Below, one piece after another: positions 32,761 through 44,256 of a stretch of DNA of 64,000 nt (position 1 is its first letter; each line of letters starts with the position of its first letter). The translations under genes were made by a program, and so were the position numbers. Origin of the DNA: Litsea cubeba (Eukaryota > Streptophyta > Magnoliopsida > Laurales > Lauraceae); NCBI GenBank assembly GCA_012931725.1, contig CM022951.1, forward strand, positions 20,981,457 to 21,045,456. Direction: 5' to 3'. Under the pieces are notes generated by a model, which did no database searches, had not been told where the DNA came from, and saw only the letters and a program-made list of their open reading frames with translations.

Positions 32761-35659
32761 ATTGAAATAATGTTAATGATTCTCAATAACATGATATATT
32801 TAAAGATTAAAGAGGTCTCTAGATCTATCCTTAGGACAACCACCTAACCACCTGAATACACTGGCCCATCTTTTGCATCTCATGGATGCTCCACACATAA
32901 GGAGGTATTTTGTAGTCAGTCGAACGGCTGACCTATAGTTTGTGAGCCTCTGACTCACTAATCAGGTAAAATCGCTGAACCTAGTAGCCAGGTAATCACA
33001 TATAAAGAAAGCTGACTTCTGTCAACCAGCATTAACAAAATCTTGGCCCCAGTGCGAGGACGTCAACGTTGCACCGAGCTGGTGATCTAGGGTGTCCCAT
33101 GGGTCGGTCCAATTAATGTCAGTTTTCCATGTTAAAAGAATTAATATGACAAGGTGGTCTTGAAATCAGCCCTTACATGGAATCCGGGTTTACGTGCTCC
33201 ATTCCCTATTCTTAATTGGTAACCAATCCGCGTAAGAGCGACTCCACATTTAGAACCATCAAACAGCTCATTACATGTAATAAATGACTTTGTGAAATTA
33301 TTTAATTGTAAACGATCTCAAAATCGTGCAATGGGTGGCAGCATAGTGCACCATCACAATACCAGTCACCATCCAAGTTTATAATGTCCTTTTTGGACGG
33401 CAACAGTCATAATATATTAGGGATGAAACTTTAATTAACATATACAGTATCTGAATCAAGGCGTGATATGCGTATAACATCATCAACAGTCCAGGTATAA
33501 GTGAGAGCTCTACTGGGAATAAGTCTTACACAAAATTTGTATGACAAAGACAATCAACTAACTCTAGCGTAATTGGATGGATTTCAAGTGATTAATTAAA
33601 TAAAAATGGATTTCAAGTGATTAATTAAATAAAAATCCAGATTGGTTCAGGTCCTGCTCAAAGTACATAATCAGAATTTTTACTTATTTATAATCAATTT
33701 GTTATGTCTAAGACATCAAGTAAATAATTCAATATCCTATAAAAGTTCAGAAGTGAATATAAAAGATAGCAGGGGTTGTACCATTCAAAGAAAAAAAAAA
33801 GATAGCCGGGGTTGTTTTGAAATTTCTAGCACAGAAAGGCTCAAGAAAACAATGCAACAACCCAGATGTAATAGTACCTAATAGAAGGCCCTTAATCAAA
33901 ATTTTCAGTACTCTAAAACTCAAGTAGATAGTTCACAAAAAGGTCCAGCCCTGATTATTATGAACATCAGAGATTAAATTGAAATTCCAAACACTGAAGA
34001 ACTCAAGGAGTTAAGGCAGGCATTAGGTGAGATACAGAAGTCAACATTCATAGAGAAGGGCTTCACGTGGCTGGGTTTTGGATCCGATGGATGGTGGGCC
34101 TGACTAGGCCTGATCCACTAAGGAGACAGACTTTAAGGGTCACCGATGGGTGGTCCTTTGGATCATTGGATCTGATTGACCATCAAGTGGGACGGGTGGG
34201 CCCCACAGTCCAAAACGTAAAAACTCCCTATGACACCTGGGTTTTGAAAATCCCGATTTCAGATTGGGTTCTACACAAATTTCTTGTAGATTTGGGTTGA
34301 GAAGGTTGCCTAACAATTGTATAAACATTGCTACATAAGATTGCAAGACTCCTAAGCATTAAAAAGAGGGTTTCCAACTCAATTACAGGGTTCTTATGAT
34401 CGACAGTCACTGTAGCATAATTCAAGAACTGGGAAAATCAATCAGATCAATCACATACATCATGATCTCACCATAAAATTGTGTAGCAGGGAATCCTATA
34501 AGCCAAAATGGGTATTTTGAAAACACACACAAGCAGATAAGAATTTCTACTCACCTGGTATAATGCACTGATGTTCTATTGACTTGGGGAAAAACATAAG
34601 TCATCTACAAAGCCCTTAATAGCTGGTTCTTCCTTCTCTCCTTGAATCTATAACTTGTTTCTGGTTGCTGAGAAGTAGTGAAGGCTAGAGGTAGTCGTGT
34701 GAAGGCTTCTATACATGTGACATGCTGATAAAGAGGAGTTCACTACTACCTACTTCACTTCCTATCCTCTCACTCTCCTTATCGATGTGTTTGGCTCCTC
34801 CAAGAGGTCTTGTGTAGTTCTTGTTGTAACACGAGTATCTTGCTCATGGGTCCCCTCTTTAAACATGAGACCTACTAATATAAGTTCAAGGGCCCCACTA
34901 TGATCTAATAATCTTAAAACAATGGGTCCTATAATACTAAAATGTCTTATTATTAAAATCCTGGGTCCCACCAATGTCTTTTAATTAAGATCTAAACAAT
35001 AAAGCTTTAAGTCTGTAAAATTAAATGGGTCCCATGCCACCATTGCAAAATAAATAAATAGGTAGATAGTAAATAAATAAGAATCATGGGTAATAAAATT
35101 CCATAAATATCATAAAATTCAAACCCCAATTCTAAACTTATATTACAACTCCTTTCTTTCTTATGGAGGAAAATCTCCAAGCAGTGTTGTAAGAGCTGGT
35201 AGTGCTGTACAAGCTGGTGTGGTCCATCAATCCAGATGGTTGGCCATGTGAGTCTCGTAGCTAGTTTCGTCTATGGGTTCCAGACGTTCCATCCGATTGT
35301 AGATTACATGTTTTGAATTTTTTTAAACTTATTACAAGGTTTTTTTTTGTAATTAGGACTTCTAAAATTTAGCAAACCAGTTAGTTTAGAGATTAGATGC
35401 ATGGTTTAGATTGATTTAGGGTTTTAGTGTTTGTTTAAGCACTTTATGCACATGTATATATTGTAATGGGGAACTTGGTATATTTAGAGCTTGAGAAGTT
35501 TTTTTCAATTAAGTTTTTCATTCGACTACTTTCTCCACTGGATGGAGGATTTTTCAGCATCTAATCCTGTGGTGAAAGTTAGTTGTTGATTATTTTAGTT
35601 AGTTCCTTTGTTCTTATTAATGTAGCTTTTGGTTTCTGGAATATGGGGAATTGTTAGAC
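32761..35659. other. Intron sequence, mostly unassigned
   Basis: AT-rich DNA with no gene recognised. It contains a 29-bp tandem duplication at 33577-33634 and runs of words such as TGGGTCCCAC near 34845-35035 that recur in the array at 45730-46460. Confidence 0.4.
33577..33634. repeat. Two-copy 29-bp tandem duplication
   Basis: The unit starting ATGGATTTCAAGTGATTAAT is repeated exactly with period 29. Confidence 0.9.
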
Positions 35660-36055
35660 TGCCAGATATCCAATCGGGACTGCTTCATCTTGATTTGCTC
35701 CCCTCAACTAATAATTTGGGAGCTGAACCAGTCGATGCACTACATGATGCAAATCCTAAATTGAGCTTGGGTGGCGGAATTTTATTGGAGCACCCTCATA
35801 TGTATTGATGACTTGTAGATAAACTTATTTACCTAACTATTACTCAAGAAGCCCTTCCAAAGGCAGTTAGCATTTTGAGTCAATTCATTCACATGAACTT
35901 ATCACCTAAAGGCAGTTAAGAGTGTACTGCGCTATGCAAAGAATTCACTAAGAAAGGGGATTTTATATGCATCTCATGGCCAACTGGGTTGGGCCATCAT
36001 ACGATAGATACTTAATGATAGCATATCATGTTTTCGTAGGTGACTTGGTTACTTC
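35660..36055 (+). pseudogene. Decayed copia (D), RT/RNase H junction region
   Basis: Broken plus-strand frames read LVDKLIYLTIT, LSQFIHMNLSP, KAVKSVLRYAKNSLRKG and ILYASHGQLG, equal to the copia segment LVG.L.YLTITRPD...VSQFM..PR...AVKRI.RY. Interrupted at 36055 by the hAT element; the RNase H part resumes at 38259. Another copia lineage than A-C. Confidence 0.75.
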
Positions 36056-38258
36056 CAATGGCAGAGCCTGGATTTTTTCTTAGAGCATGTTTGGCAACAT
36101 GAGTGGAATCCTCTCTTCAATGGATTCCTTGGTGCCTCGGAATAAGGCTTTCATCGGTAGGGATTTATGAGGCAGAGGATTCATTGCATCCCACGTTTGG
36201 CTGGCAGATTTCTTGAAACCCATGTTTGGTGAGCATGTCATAATCCATGGAAAAATAAATAAAAGAAAGTAAGTAATATTCCAATCCAAAGCAATGTTCT
36301 CAAAGGAAGAATCTCTAAACAAATCCAACTCCAAAACAAATATCTCCAATCCAAATAAAGCAACCTCCAAATTGGTTAAAAAATGAAAAAAAAAATAGAA
36401 TTTAGTTCCACAATGCAAATTGACACAAACCCATTTCACCAAATCTATTTGTGAGAGGTTAGCTCCTTTTCTTCTTTTTATCCTTCCCTAAATGCAAATG
36501 ACGCTTTTCTTTGCTATCTTTTCATGTACCCGGTTGATGTAGTAATTAATATCATGATTCGGTAAATAAACAACAAAATCAAAAAGAGCACAACAAAATT
36601 TTTGTGGCTAAAGATCCAACTGACTCTTTTTCTTTGTATGAGTCTCAGATAGAAGGGGATGATGACTCATTTGAGTAATCGGTCAGTATTGCAATTTTTA
36701 AAATGGAAAATGGGACAACTTCAGTTACTTGTTTGGGTCCGTTACATTGATTGAAATTTAAATGCATGGTGGTGTTAGCACCATTGACAATATCGAGATT
36801 ATATGGGAACTTGCTGTAGCCGCATGCCATCTTGTACTACTCCCGGCAGACCATCATCTGTGAGAGGGTCGGACATGTGACAAAGGAGAGAGAAGCCCGG
36901 CATCGTAGAGGGATCGACGACGAGGCAATCCAAGGGTCGGTCGCCGGAGAAAGTAGGAGGGTTTGTGCTTTGGCAAAGAAAGAGAGTCGGAGAAGGAGAG
37001 AGAAAAGGGAATTGAGAGAGGGTTCGATGCAGAGAAGGGTCGATAGAGGATAGGGTTCGAGGAAGAGCTTTCTTCGCTAATGAAAGGTGCCTTTTATACA
37101 GCCTCTTTAAAAGCGCAGATTTATGAGTTCCGATGGGGGGAGGTCAAACCGGATGAATAATCGCATGCATGGATCTCGCGAATCCCTCTTCCTCGTTGTG
37201 GATGGCTTCTAAACATGGGTTATTCACGGAAGCATGAAAAAGCGGCCATGATTCCTCTATGCGGATGGTTACCAAACGTGCCCTTACAGGGGCAAGAAAG
37301 TTCTCTCAGGGAGAAATTTGAAAAATAATTTAAAAACAATGGTGGACCTAGGATTTTCTCTTGGGGGCAAGAAATTTCCCTCGGGGAGGAATTCGAGAAA
37401 TAATTTAAAAAATAATTTTTTGTTGATAAAAAAAATTAATATAAATTAATTAGTTAACATAATATCAAAATTTTAAAATCATGTTTTTAGTCCAATGTAA
37501 CTCATAAACTAGTTATTAAATTAACTCCTATACTAATAAAAATGATGAACTTGTAATGCCTTCCATATCCGACAACATTCAATAATGGGCCTAGAAGACT
37601 AGGGAATAATTGCAAATTGAATGATTTTAACATATATACTTGTGAGCACGATATCATAATTACAAGAAAAGATCATATTAAATCATTTTCTTAAACGTCA
37701 TAATATGGGTTGATATTCCCATCATTCAGATGTAATGTACTTTTTAATTATCAAACTTTATAAATGCATGTACTGATGACATTAATATGATTGAATATAG
37801 TATTTTATAATGCATAAGATTGTGTTTGTTAAAATCTGAAAAAATCCTTTAATTGGGCAGTAAATCCATTTGAGCGCTTCAGATTTTTATTAAGTGGGCC
37901 GCATTGTAATTTGTAGGTTCCAATCCTGAGAAATAAATAGGTGGAGAAAGAGGAAAGATAAACAATTAAAACCAACCATATAATTCAAATGGATATGGTA
38001 GTTGGATAACTTTAATGAGTTTTCTATTGGATGAAAGTAAATGACTCAATTGCCCTCATGTATTTTGAAACTTCTATTCTTTTGAGAGGGGAAAAATTGT
38101 TGAGGGGCAAATAAGAAAAAAAAAAGTTGAAGAGGGGCAAAGACGATAAGATCAAGAAAGGCATGACAACTTTCAAGAATTTTTTTTCTTATATTAAAGG
38201 AAACCAAGAAATTGAGGAGGGGTTTGCCCCTCCTCAGGACTATGTGGCTCTGCCACTG
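36056..38258. mobile_element. hAT-type non-autonomous element carrying a nested Harbinger element
   Basis: The left end is CAATGGCAGAGCC and the reverse-complemented right end CAGTGGCAGAGCC (one mismatch in 13). The flanks are GTTACTTC (36048-36055) and GTTACTTG (38259-38266), an 8-bp target duplication with one mismatch. The 8-bp duplication and CA-start ends fit the hAT superfamily. It splits copia D between its RT and RNase H parts. No transposase is seen; about half the length is the nested Harbinger element. Confidence 0.8.
36083..37283. mobile_element. PIF/Harbinger-type element (1.2 kb) nested in the hAT element
   Basis: The left end is GAGCATGTTTGGCAAC and the reverse-complemented right end GGGCACGTTTGGTAAC, flanked by TTA at 36080-36082 and 37284-37286. 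The interior at 36830-37060 is GA-rich on the plus strand (CT-rich on minus, like a 5' UTR). A 61-residue minus-strand frame at 36645-36830 has no recognisable domain. No DDE transposase found, so it is non-autonomous or degraded. Confidence 0.8.
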
Positions 38259-38654
38259 GTTACTTGGAAAATCAACAAACAGACTTTGGTGGAAAAATCA
38301 AGTGCCAAAGCAAAGTAGAGCAATGGCTAAGAGTAAGACAATTTGAGAGCTTGTGTGTCTAAAGTATTACATGGATAAACTAGGCTTTGTGGTCAAAGAT
38401 TCCCATTTCTATGCATTGTGACAATCATACTGCTATTTTTAGAACCTCAAAAGAGCAAAACACATTGAAGTAGATATGTTCATTTGTTTGAGAAAAGGCA
38501 ACAATTGGGATTGTTGAGTACTCTATTTATGAGGTCAAAGAGTCCACCAACAACATATTTACCTAAGCTTGACGAGGTTACTCAGATACTCAGATGGCCA
38601 CAATTTCTGACAACCTGAGTATTATTGACATCTACGCTCCAGCTTGCAAGGGAA
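38259..38654 (+). pseudogene. Decayed copia (D), RNase H region and polypurine tract
   Basis: Frames with stops read VTWKINKQTLVEKSSAKAKY, RAMAKSK, KYYMDKLGF and KRAKHIEVDMFI, matching copia RNase H (SWK.KKQ..V..SS.EAEYRAM ... KHIEVDCHF). CCAGCTTGCAAGGGAA near 38640 is the probable polypurine tract. Confidence 0.78.
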
Positions 38655-39000
38655 TGTTGGACTTATCATCATCATCAAAGTCTTGTTCCAACTATGTTGG
38701 GGTCGGCTACATGAATTATGTTTCTCCATTCCGATCTATTTTAAGCCAATGCCTCTGATAGGTTGCACTTCTTCAGGTTTATTATTTCTGCCTCCATCCA
38801 AGTCCTCGTTGGACTTATATATCATTTATTATTTCTGCTAAGTTCATGGGGTTGTTTCATATATTATAGATATAGGGACTTATTATGTAAATCATGAACA
38901 TATATATATAGGTACTTTTCATGTAAATCATGAACATATGGTGGGGTTTTATGTAATTTTGTGAGATTTTGTTAAATGTAAAGGTGATTAAGCCAACGAT
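38655..39000 (+). repeat. 3' LTR of copia D, interrupted
   Basis: It starts TGTTGGACTTAT after the polypurine tract and is interrupted at once by the RTE insertion. It resumes at 38808 with GTTGGACTTATATATC. Direct TGTAAATCATGAACATAT copies lie near 38888-38940. The right end is not defined. Confidence 0.5.
38667..38807 (-). mobile_element. Very short 5'-truncated RTE insertion with 11-bp target duplication
   Basis: Flanked by exact GTTGGACTTAT (38656-38666 and 38808-38818). On the minus strand it ends in GGGGTCGGCTACATGAA-related sequence (seen on plus as GTTGGGGTCGGCTACATGAA) and a CATCATCATC tract, the usual 3' end of plant RTE elements. Only 141 bp was copied. Confidence 0.8.
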
Positions 39001-39785
39001 TGGGCCTAATTATAATTTACGCCATAAGAGATTCTTACTGACTGGATAAGGACTTATCAGTCTTTGCTTCACAAACTAAATACCCTTCCGCTACTAAGGA
39101 CTTAATGCTCACAACCTCCTGTTAAAGAGCACCAATTCCATGTTTTCTCCTTACATAATCAACCTGCAGAAACATAAGAGCCCTCGTGTTCTCAACCTGC
39201 ACAGTTTTAATCGTCAGGCAACTAATTAGGTCCCATGGGACTACTGAACGACCAAGAGTACCAATGGATCCCTTAGAAATACGCAGGCATGTATTTCTAT
39301 GCATAATCCTAATTAATTAAGGCTATACCGGAATTGTGCTCTTCTAAAACTGATTCCTTACCATATCTTTAAAGAGAACCCTTTTTTGAATAAATTATAT
39401 GACACTACATATAGTGGCGGGAGAAACCCATCCCAAGCTCACATATCTTTGATTACACATTCATACCACTATAAAAGAAATATGATGCTAACTATATCTA
39501 TCTGCTTTTGAGTTATCTGTAGGACCTAGCATATGCTACCAAAAAACGGAAACAACTAGTTAGGTTAAGCTGCCTGAATATTAAAACTAAAACAACTAGT
39601 TAAGTTAAGTTGCCTGAATTGTAAAACTAAACATGTTGGAGGATCATGTCATTTTCTGTAAGCCTTTTTTTTGTCTAGCAAAGGTTATTTGGAGATGGCC
39701 ATATGTTTGAGCTCATTAGCTTTTCAACTGATGTTACTAATGCTATTCTATGTTTATTTGCGTATCCTATTGTCAATTTTCCCAG
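39001..39785 (+). other. End of the 16.7-kb FTSHI intron
   Basis: No repeat assigned. It ends in a T-rich acceptor (CAATTTTCCCAG) at 39785. Confidence 0.45.
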
Positions 39786-39866
39786 GAAGTGGAGGAGAGA
39801 ATGAAGCAGTTATCTCCAGTGATGCTTGAGGATCTTGCCCAACCATTCCAGATAAATTTAGATGAG
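39786..39866 (+). CDS. FTSHI2: FTSHI-type protein, exon (27 codons)
   Basis: It encodes EVEERMKQLSPVMLEDLAQP then FQINLDE, continuing from KSRITGL of the previous exon exactly as in FTSHI2-type proteins. Acceptor CCCAG at 39785, donor GTACTT at 39867, phase 0 both sides. It is separated from its neighbours by 16,653 and 4,312 bp. No disabling change is present. Confidence 0.88.
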
Positions 39867-40275
39867 GTACTTGACCATACTTTGTTACGGTTTATATTAT
39901 TAAAATTTTGTGCTGCAAATTTAATTGTGTAGGGTTAACTAATAACTAGACATTGTCATACATCATCGATAGGCAGTCATTCAGGTGTTTTCTGAACTCA
40001 TCAGAAACATTAATGATTCCTTGATTACTCAAAATTCTTGGCAGTATCCTTTCCATTCGAACCATTGGTTCTTTGATCCAGACCACCTTGCAGGATTTAG
40101 TGCGTACAGTTGCGCCTCGGATTGCCCACCTCAATCATGGTGATGATGAAAATGCCTTGAATATCCCCAGATCTCTTTTTATATTCCTTGATCATTTTCT
40201 ATTTGGGCCTGTTAATTTGCACTTGAGTGAAGTGAGAGTGGAAATGGCCCCAACTGTAGGAAATTCTACTTCTTA

Positions 40276-40467
40276 ATGTGTTTGGATGGCCCTAAGGAGA
40301 CAAGAGGAGTAAAAATGTCTACTGATGCAGATTCATCTTTTATTTGTCTTCACTCTACTCAGAGGTACTCCCACAATATATAATAATAAAGTGCTTTTTA
40401 CTCCATCATATTCATTTAAAACATTTTATTTTTTTACTTTACACCAACCATCCAAACAAATGTAAAT
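40276..40467. mobile_element. Probable Tourist-like MITE
   Basis: The left end ATGTGTTTGGATGGCC and the reverse-complemented right end ATTTGTTTGGATGGTT form an inverted repeat across about 190 bp of AT-rich DNA. TTA precedes the left end, but the right-hand copy is not clear. Confidence 0.5.
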
Positions 40468-41111
40468 TAACCCACTACTCATTTTTAACTTTAGGCATAA
40501 TGTGACAATTACTCCACTCTTACTCTTATCTCTCTTGCAAATAAACAGGCCTTTATTAGGGTCAACTTTATGATCTAACTACCCAGTTGGGGTTTTTTAA
40601 CGACGTAGGTGGGAATTACTCCCAAGAATGCCAAAACTGGGCTGTCTAAAATGTCTTGGAACGTAGAACCTGAGAAAGGGAAAGTGTGAAACTCTAGCTC
40701 ATCCATTTTAAAAGAGGAATTGAGAACAGTGTGTGATTAGAGAATGCTGTATGGGTCCCCTGAAATGAGAATGTTAAGGTTAACCAGAAAGTTTTGTGAT
40801 TATTAAGACCAGTTGATTATCATAGAGCGACCGTGTTGGCTAGGCCTGAATTAGACATTCATTCTTGTGGACCGAAATTTCTCAAACCTGTAGAATAGAT
40901 GCAGATCTCAGGCAGTTTCATTAAACTGTTTTAAGATGTGGTCCAAACATCCTTCTGACCAACTCTTGATGTGTTTATCTAAAATTTATAACTTTTTTTC
41001 TGATATTGCCCCTGGATCAGTAAGTTTTAACCTAAAACTCCATTGTTGCTAAACAGAGCCCTGTCATCAGTAATTTTAATCCTGTAACTTCCCTTCACCA
41101 CTACAGCGAGT
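40468..41111 (+). other. FTSHI intron sequence left of LINE 2
   Basis: No gene or repeat recognised. Confidence 0.4.
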
Positions 41112-43982
41112 TGGCATTTTTTAAAAGATGATTTCTATGAGATGCTGGCAGAATTTCACCGCAGAGGCAGGCTTAATAAGGAGCTAAATGCTACTTTTTT
41201 GACACTCGTTCCAAAAATTCCAAATCCTGTGGAGCTGAAGGATTATCGTCCTATTAGTTTAGTGGGATGTGTTTACAAGCTGTTGTCAAAGATCTTGACG
41301 AACAGATTGAAAAAAATGTTGCCTTTCATCATTAGTCCTTTCCAAGGTGCTTTTGTCAATAAGCGGCAGATTCTTGATGGGATTTTGATTGCCAATGAGC
41401 TTATCCATTCAAGGAAAAGCTCTCGTAAGGAGGGTGTTATTTTTAAGATTGATTTGGAGAAGGCTTATGATCATGTTGATTGGACTTTTGTGGATTATAT
41501 GCTTGGAAGATTTGGTTTTGGTTCCAAATGGAGAGGATGGATTTGGGAATGCATTTCTTCTACTTCTTTTTCGGTTTTGGTAAATGGTTCTCCCTCGAGG
41601 CTTTTTAGAGCTTCTAGAGGTCTGAGACAAGGTGACCCACTTTCTCCTTTTCTCTTCACTTTGGTTGTTGAAGTGATGGGAACTCTGTTATCGAAGGCTA
41701 AGGAAATGAGGCTCATTGAGGGCTTTGAAGTTGGTTCCAATGGAGAGGCGATAACCCACCTTCAATTTGCAGATGATACCATCTTATTTTCTTCTGCCAG
41801 ATGGGAGGAGCTCATAGTCTTGAAAAGGATTTTAAGATGTTTTCAGTTGGTATCGGGATTAAAGATAAATCTATCAAAAAGTTTTCTAGTGGGAGTAGGG
41901 AGTACGGAAGATCACATTGCTCTTATGGCAAGGAGATTTCATTGTCAAGTTGGCAAATTACCTTTTCAGTATCTTGGAATGCCGGTAGGGGGGAATCCGA
42001 GTAGAAAGGCTATGTGGACTCGTGTGATAGAGAAATTTGAAAGGAAGTTATCCAAGTGGAAGAGCCATTATCTCTCCTTGTGGGGAAGGATTGCTTTGAT
42101 TAAAGCCACTCTTTCCAACTTGCCTGTGTATTATATGTCTCTTTTCAAAGTGCCCAAGGCGGTGATTGAAAATTTAGACCGTTTAAGAAGGAATTTCTTA
42201 TGGGGAGGCCAAACCAATAAAAAGAAAATGCATCTTGTAAGATGGAGTGAAGTAGTGAAACCAAAGTGGGCGGGGGGTTTGGGCCTTAGTGATCTTGGGC
42301 TAAAGAATTGGGCTCTTTTAGCTAAATGGTGGTGGAGGTTTGGTGAAGAGAGAGATACTCTATGGAGGAAAGTCATTGTGTCTAAATATGGTGATGATCC
42401 TTGGGGGTGGGTTCCTTCTAAAGTTCCTTTGTATCGTGTCTCTGGGTTGTGGAGAGTCATTTCTAGTTTGGGGGACGAGTTTAGTGAGAGGGGTAAAGTC
42501 CTTAACAAAGGGGTGGGTTTCAATGTGGGGGAGGGGAGTCGTGTCCGATTTTGGTTGGATGATTGGTTGGGCGGGGGTCCTTTGTGTCTTTTATTTGCTA
42601 GACTCTTTCGGGTGGTTTCTAATAAAGAGTCTTCTGTTAAAGATTGTCATATTTGGGAGGGGAACAATGTGTCTTGGTCTGTGTTGTTTTCGAGAGTGTT
42701 GCGTCCGTCTGAGTTGTCTCAGCATGAGTCATTGTTGAGTCTTTTTTCTAACACTTTTATCTGCAGAGATGAGCCAGACGTCCGCATTTGGAAGCCTCAT
42801 CCCTCTGGTCAGTTTTCTCCAAAGTCTTGTTATAAGGCTTTGGACTCTTCGATGGAGGCTCAAGCTCCTTTTTTGCAGCTTTGGCTTCGTTTGGTTCCTC
42901 CTAGAGTAGAGGTTTTTTGTTGGCTAGCAATTTCCGGTAAATTGGCTACGGTTGATAACCTTCGCAGGAGAGGAATGATATCAGATGACTTGGTGGACTG
43001 CTGCTCTTTGTGTGGGAAGGATGGTGAATCTATTAATCATATCTTCTTGCATTGTGATTATACAACCTATCTTTGGAGTCATTTCTTGAGGAGGTGTGGT
43101 CTTCTTTGGTGCCTCCCACACTCCTTATATCAGTTGGTGGAAGAGTGGAGGGTTAGTCCTTTTCATGGTTGTGGCTTAATTTTGTGGAGGATCATTCCTT
43201 TTGCGATTTTATGGTCTCTTTGGAAGGAAAGAAATGACATAATTTTTAGGAGATCTCCTTCGATGCTGGAAGATATTGTTTTGCTTGTGGAGGTTAGAGT
43301 AGCAAAATGGGCTCTTTTAAGAAAGGAATTTATTGGAATGAATTTAGATTGTATTCTTCAGAATTGGGAAGCTTGCATGTCATGTGGTCCGTCCAAGAAT
43401 AGGAAAGTGTCATGTTGGTGTCCTCCTCCATCGGGTTTGTTAAAATTTAATGTTGATGGTGCAGCTAAAGGCAAGTCCGGGCTAGCGGGTATTGGTGGAG
43501 TTCTTAAGAATGATAAGGGTGAAGTGTTGTTTATGTTCTCCAAGAATGTTGGTATAAAAGAATCTAATGAAGCGGAAGTGCTTGCTATTTTGGAAGCTTT
43601 AAGGATTTTTTCTTCTACTTTCAAGGAAAGCTTAATTGTGGAAAGTGATTCTTCGAATGCTATTAGGTAGGTGTCTAAGGTGGAGAGGGGTCCTTGGAAA
43701 TTTCAATATTATCTCAATGAGATTAAGGCTTTATCTTCTTCTATTAAAGTTTCTTTTTCTCATATTTTTCGGTCCGCAAATGGTATGGCAGACTCTCTAG
43801 CCAAACAAGGAGTGCATAGAGTTGTTCAGCTTGTGGCCCCTATTGCTTAGTTTTGTTGTTTTTGGTGTTGGTATAAGGCTTTTGTACCAACTCTTTTTTT
43901 GTTTCTTCTTTTGTTGGAGATTTTCTTGTACTGTTGCCTTATCCTTAATTTAATTTACCGTTACCGATCAAAAAAAAAAAAA
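41112..43982 (+). mobile_element. LINE 2: 5'-truncated L1-type element with poly(A)
   Basis: It begins inside the reverse transcriptase domain (WHFLKDDFYEMLAEFHRRG) and runs to a 13-A tail at 43970-43982 after a 3' UTR of about 120 bp. A sense insertion in the last FTSHI intron. No convincing target duplication found. Confidence 0.88.
41142..43850 (+). pseudogene. LINE 2 ORF2: reverse transcriptase, zf-RVT and RNase H, one stop codon
   Basis: An open frame from the truncation point to 43670, continuing in the same frame to TAG 43848-43850. Reverse transcriptase: LVPKIPNP, DYRPISLVGCVYKLLSKIL, FQGAFVNKRQILDG, KIDLEKAYDHVDW, GLRQGDPLSPFLF and the active site LQFADDTILF, all intact. zf-RVT region near residues 560-680 with CSLC...HIFLHC. 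RNase H: KFNVDGAAKGKSGLAGIGGV, E and VESDSS, then after the stop RSANGMADSLAKQG. The single internal stop TAG (43668-43670) replaces a codon that is often Trp in relatives, so probably TGG to TAG. The endonuclease domain is missing through 5' truncation. Much better preserved than LINE 1. Confidence 0.9.
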
Positions 43983-44178
43983 TCATTTAAAATGTATTAG
44001 CTCTAGATTGTCTCCTCAGCTGCATAGGATCAAGCTAACTTATCAGGTTTCCATTGGTACTGGATCTATTGGTGTAACATATACTTAATTTATCTTTTCT
44101 CGGTTCTTTCTTTTGTACAGACTTTGCTACCTTTTTTTTGTGTACTGTTTAAGTCTTTTTTTTTCATAAATTCTTCAG

Positions 44179-44256
44179 GAGGGGTCACTGCCTGTTAATA
44201 GCAAATTACGTTATCAACCGTTGGATATATACCCTGCACCTCTTCATCGGTGTTGA
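44179..44256 (+). CDS. FTSHI2: FTSHI-type protein, last exon with stop (25 codons)
   Basis: It encodes EGSLPVNSKLRYQPLDIYPA then PLHRC and TGA (44254-44256). The ending PLHR plus one residue is the same as in the Arabidopsis FTSHI2 C-terminus as I recall it, which is the best paralogue evidence in the window. Acceptor TTCTTCAG at 44178, phase 0. Confidence 0.88.
   Translation, partial: EGSLPVNSKLRYQPLDIYPAPLHRC

Noticed and set aside
36832..37053. Arg/Glu-rich frame in the Harbinger element as a transposase
   Set aside because: No DDE or DNA-binding motif; its purine-rich composition explains the frame, and the opposite strand looks like a 5' UTR.
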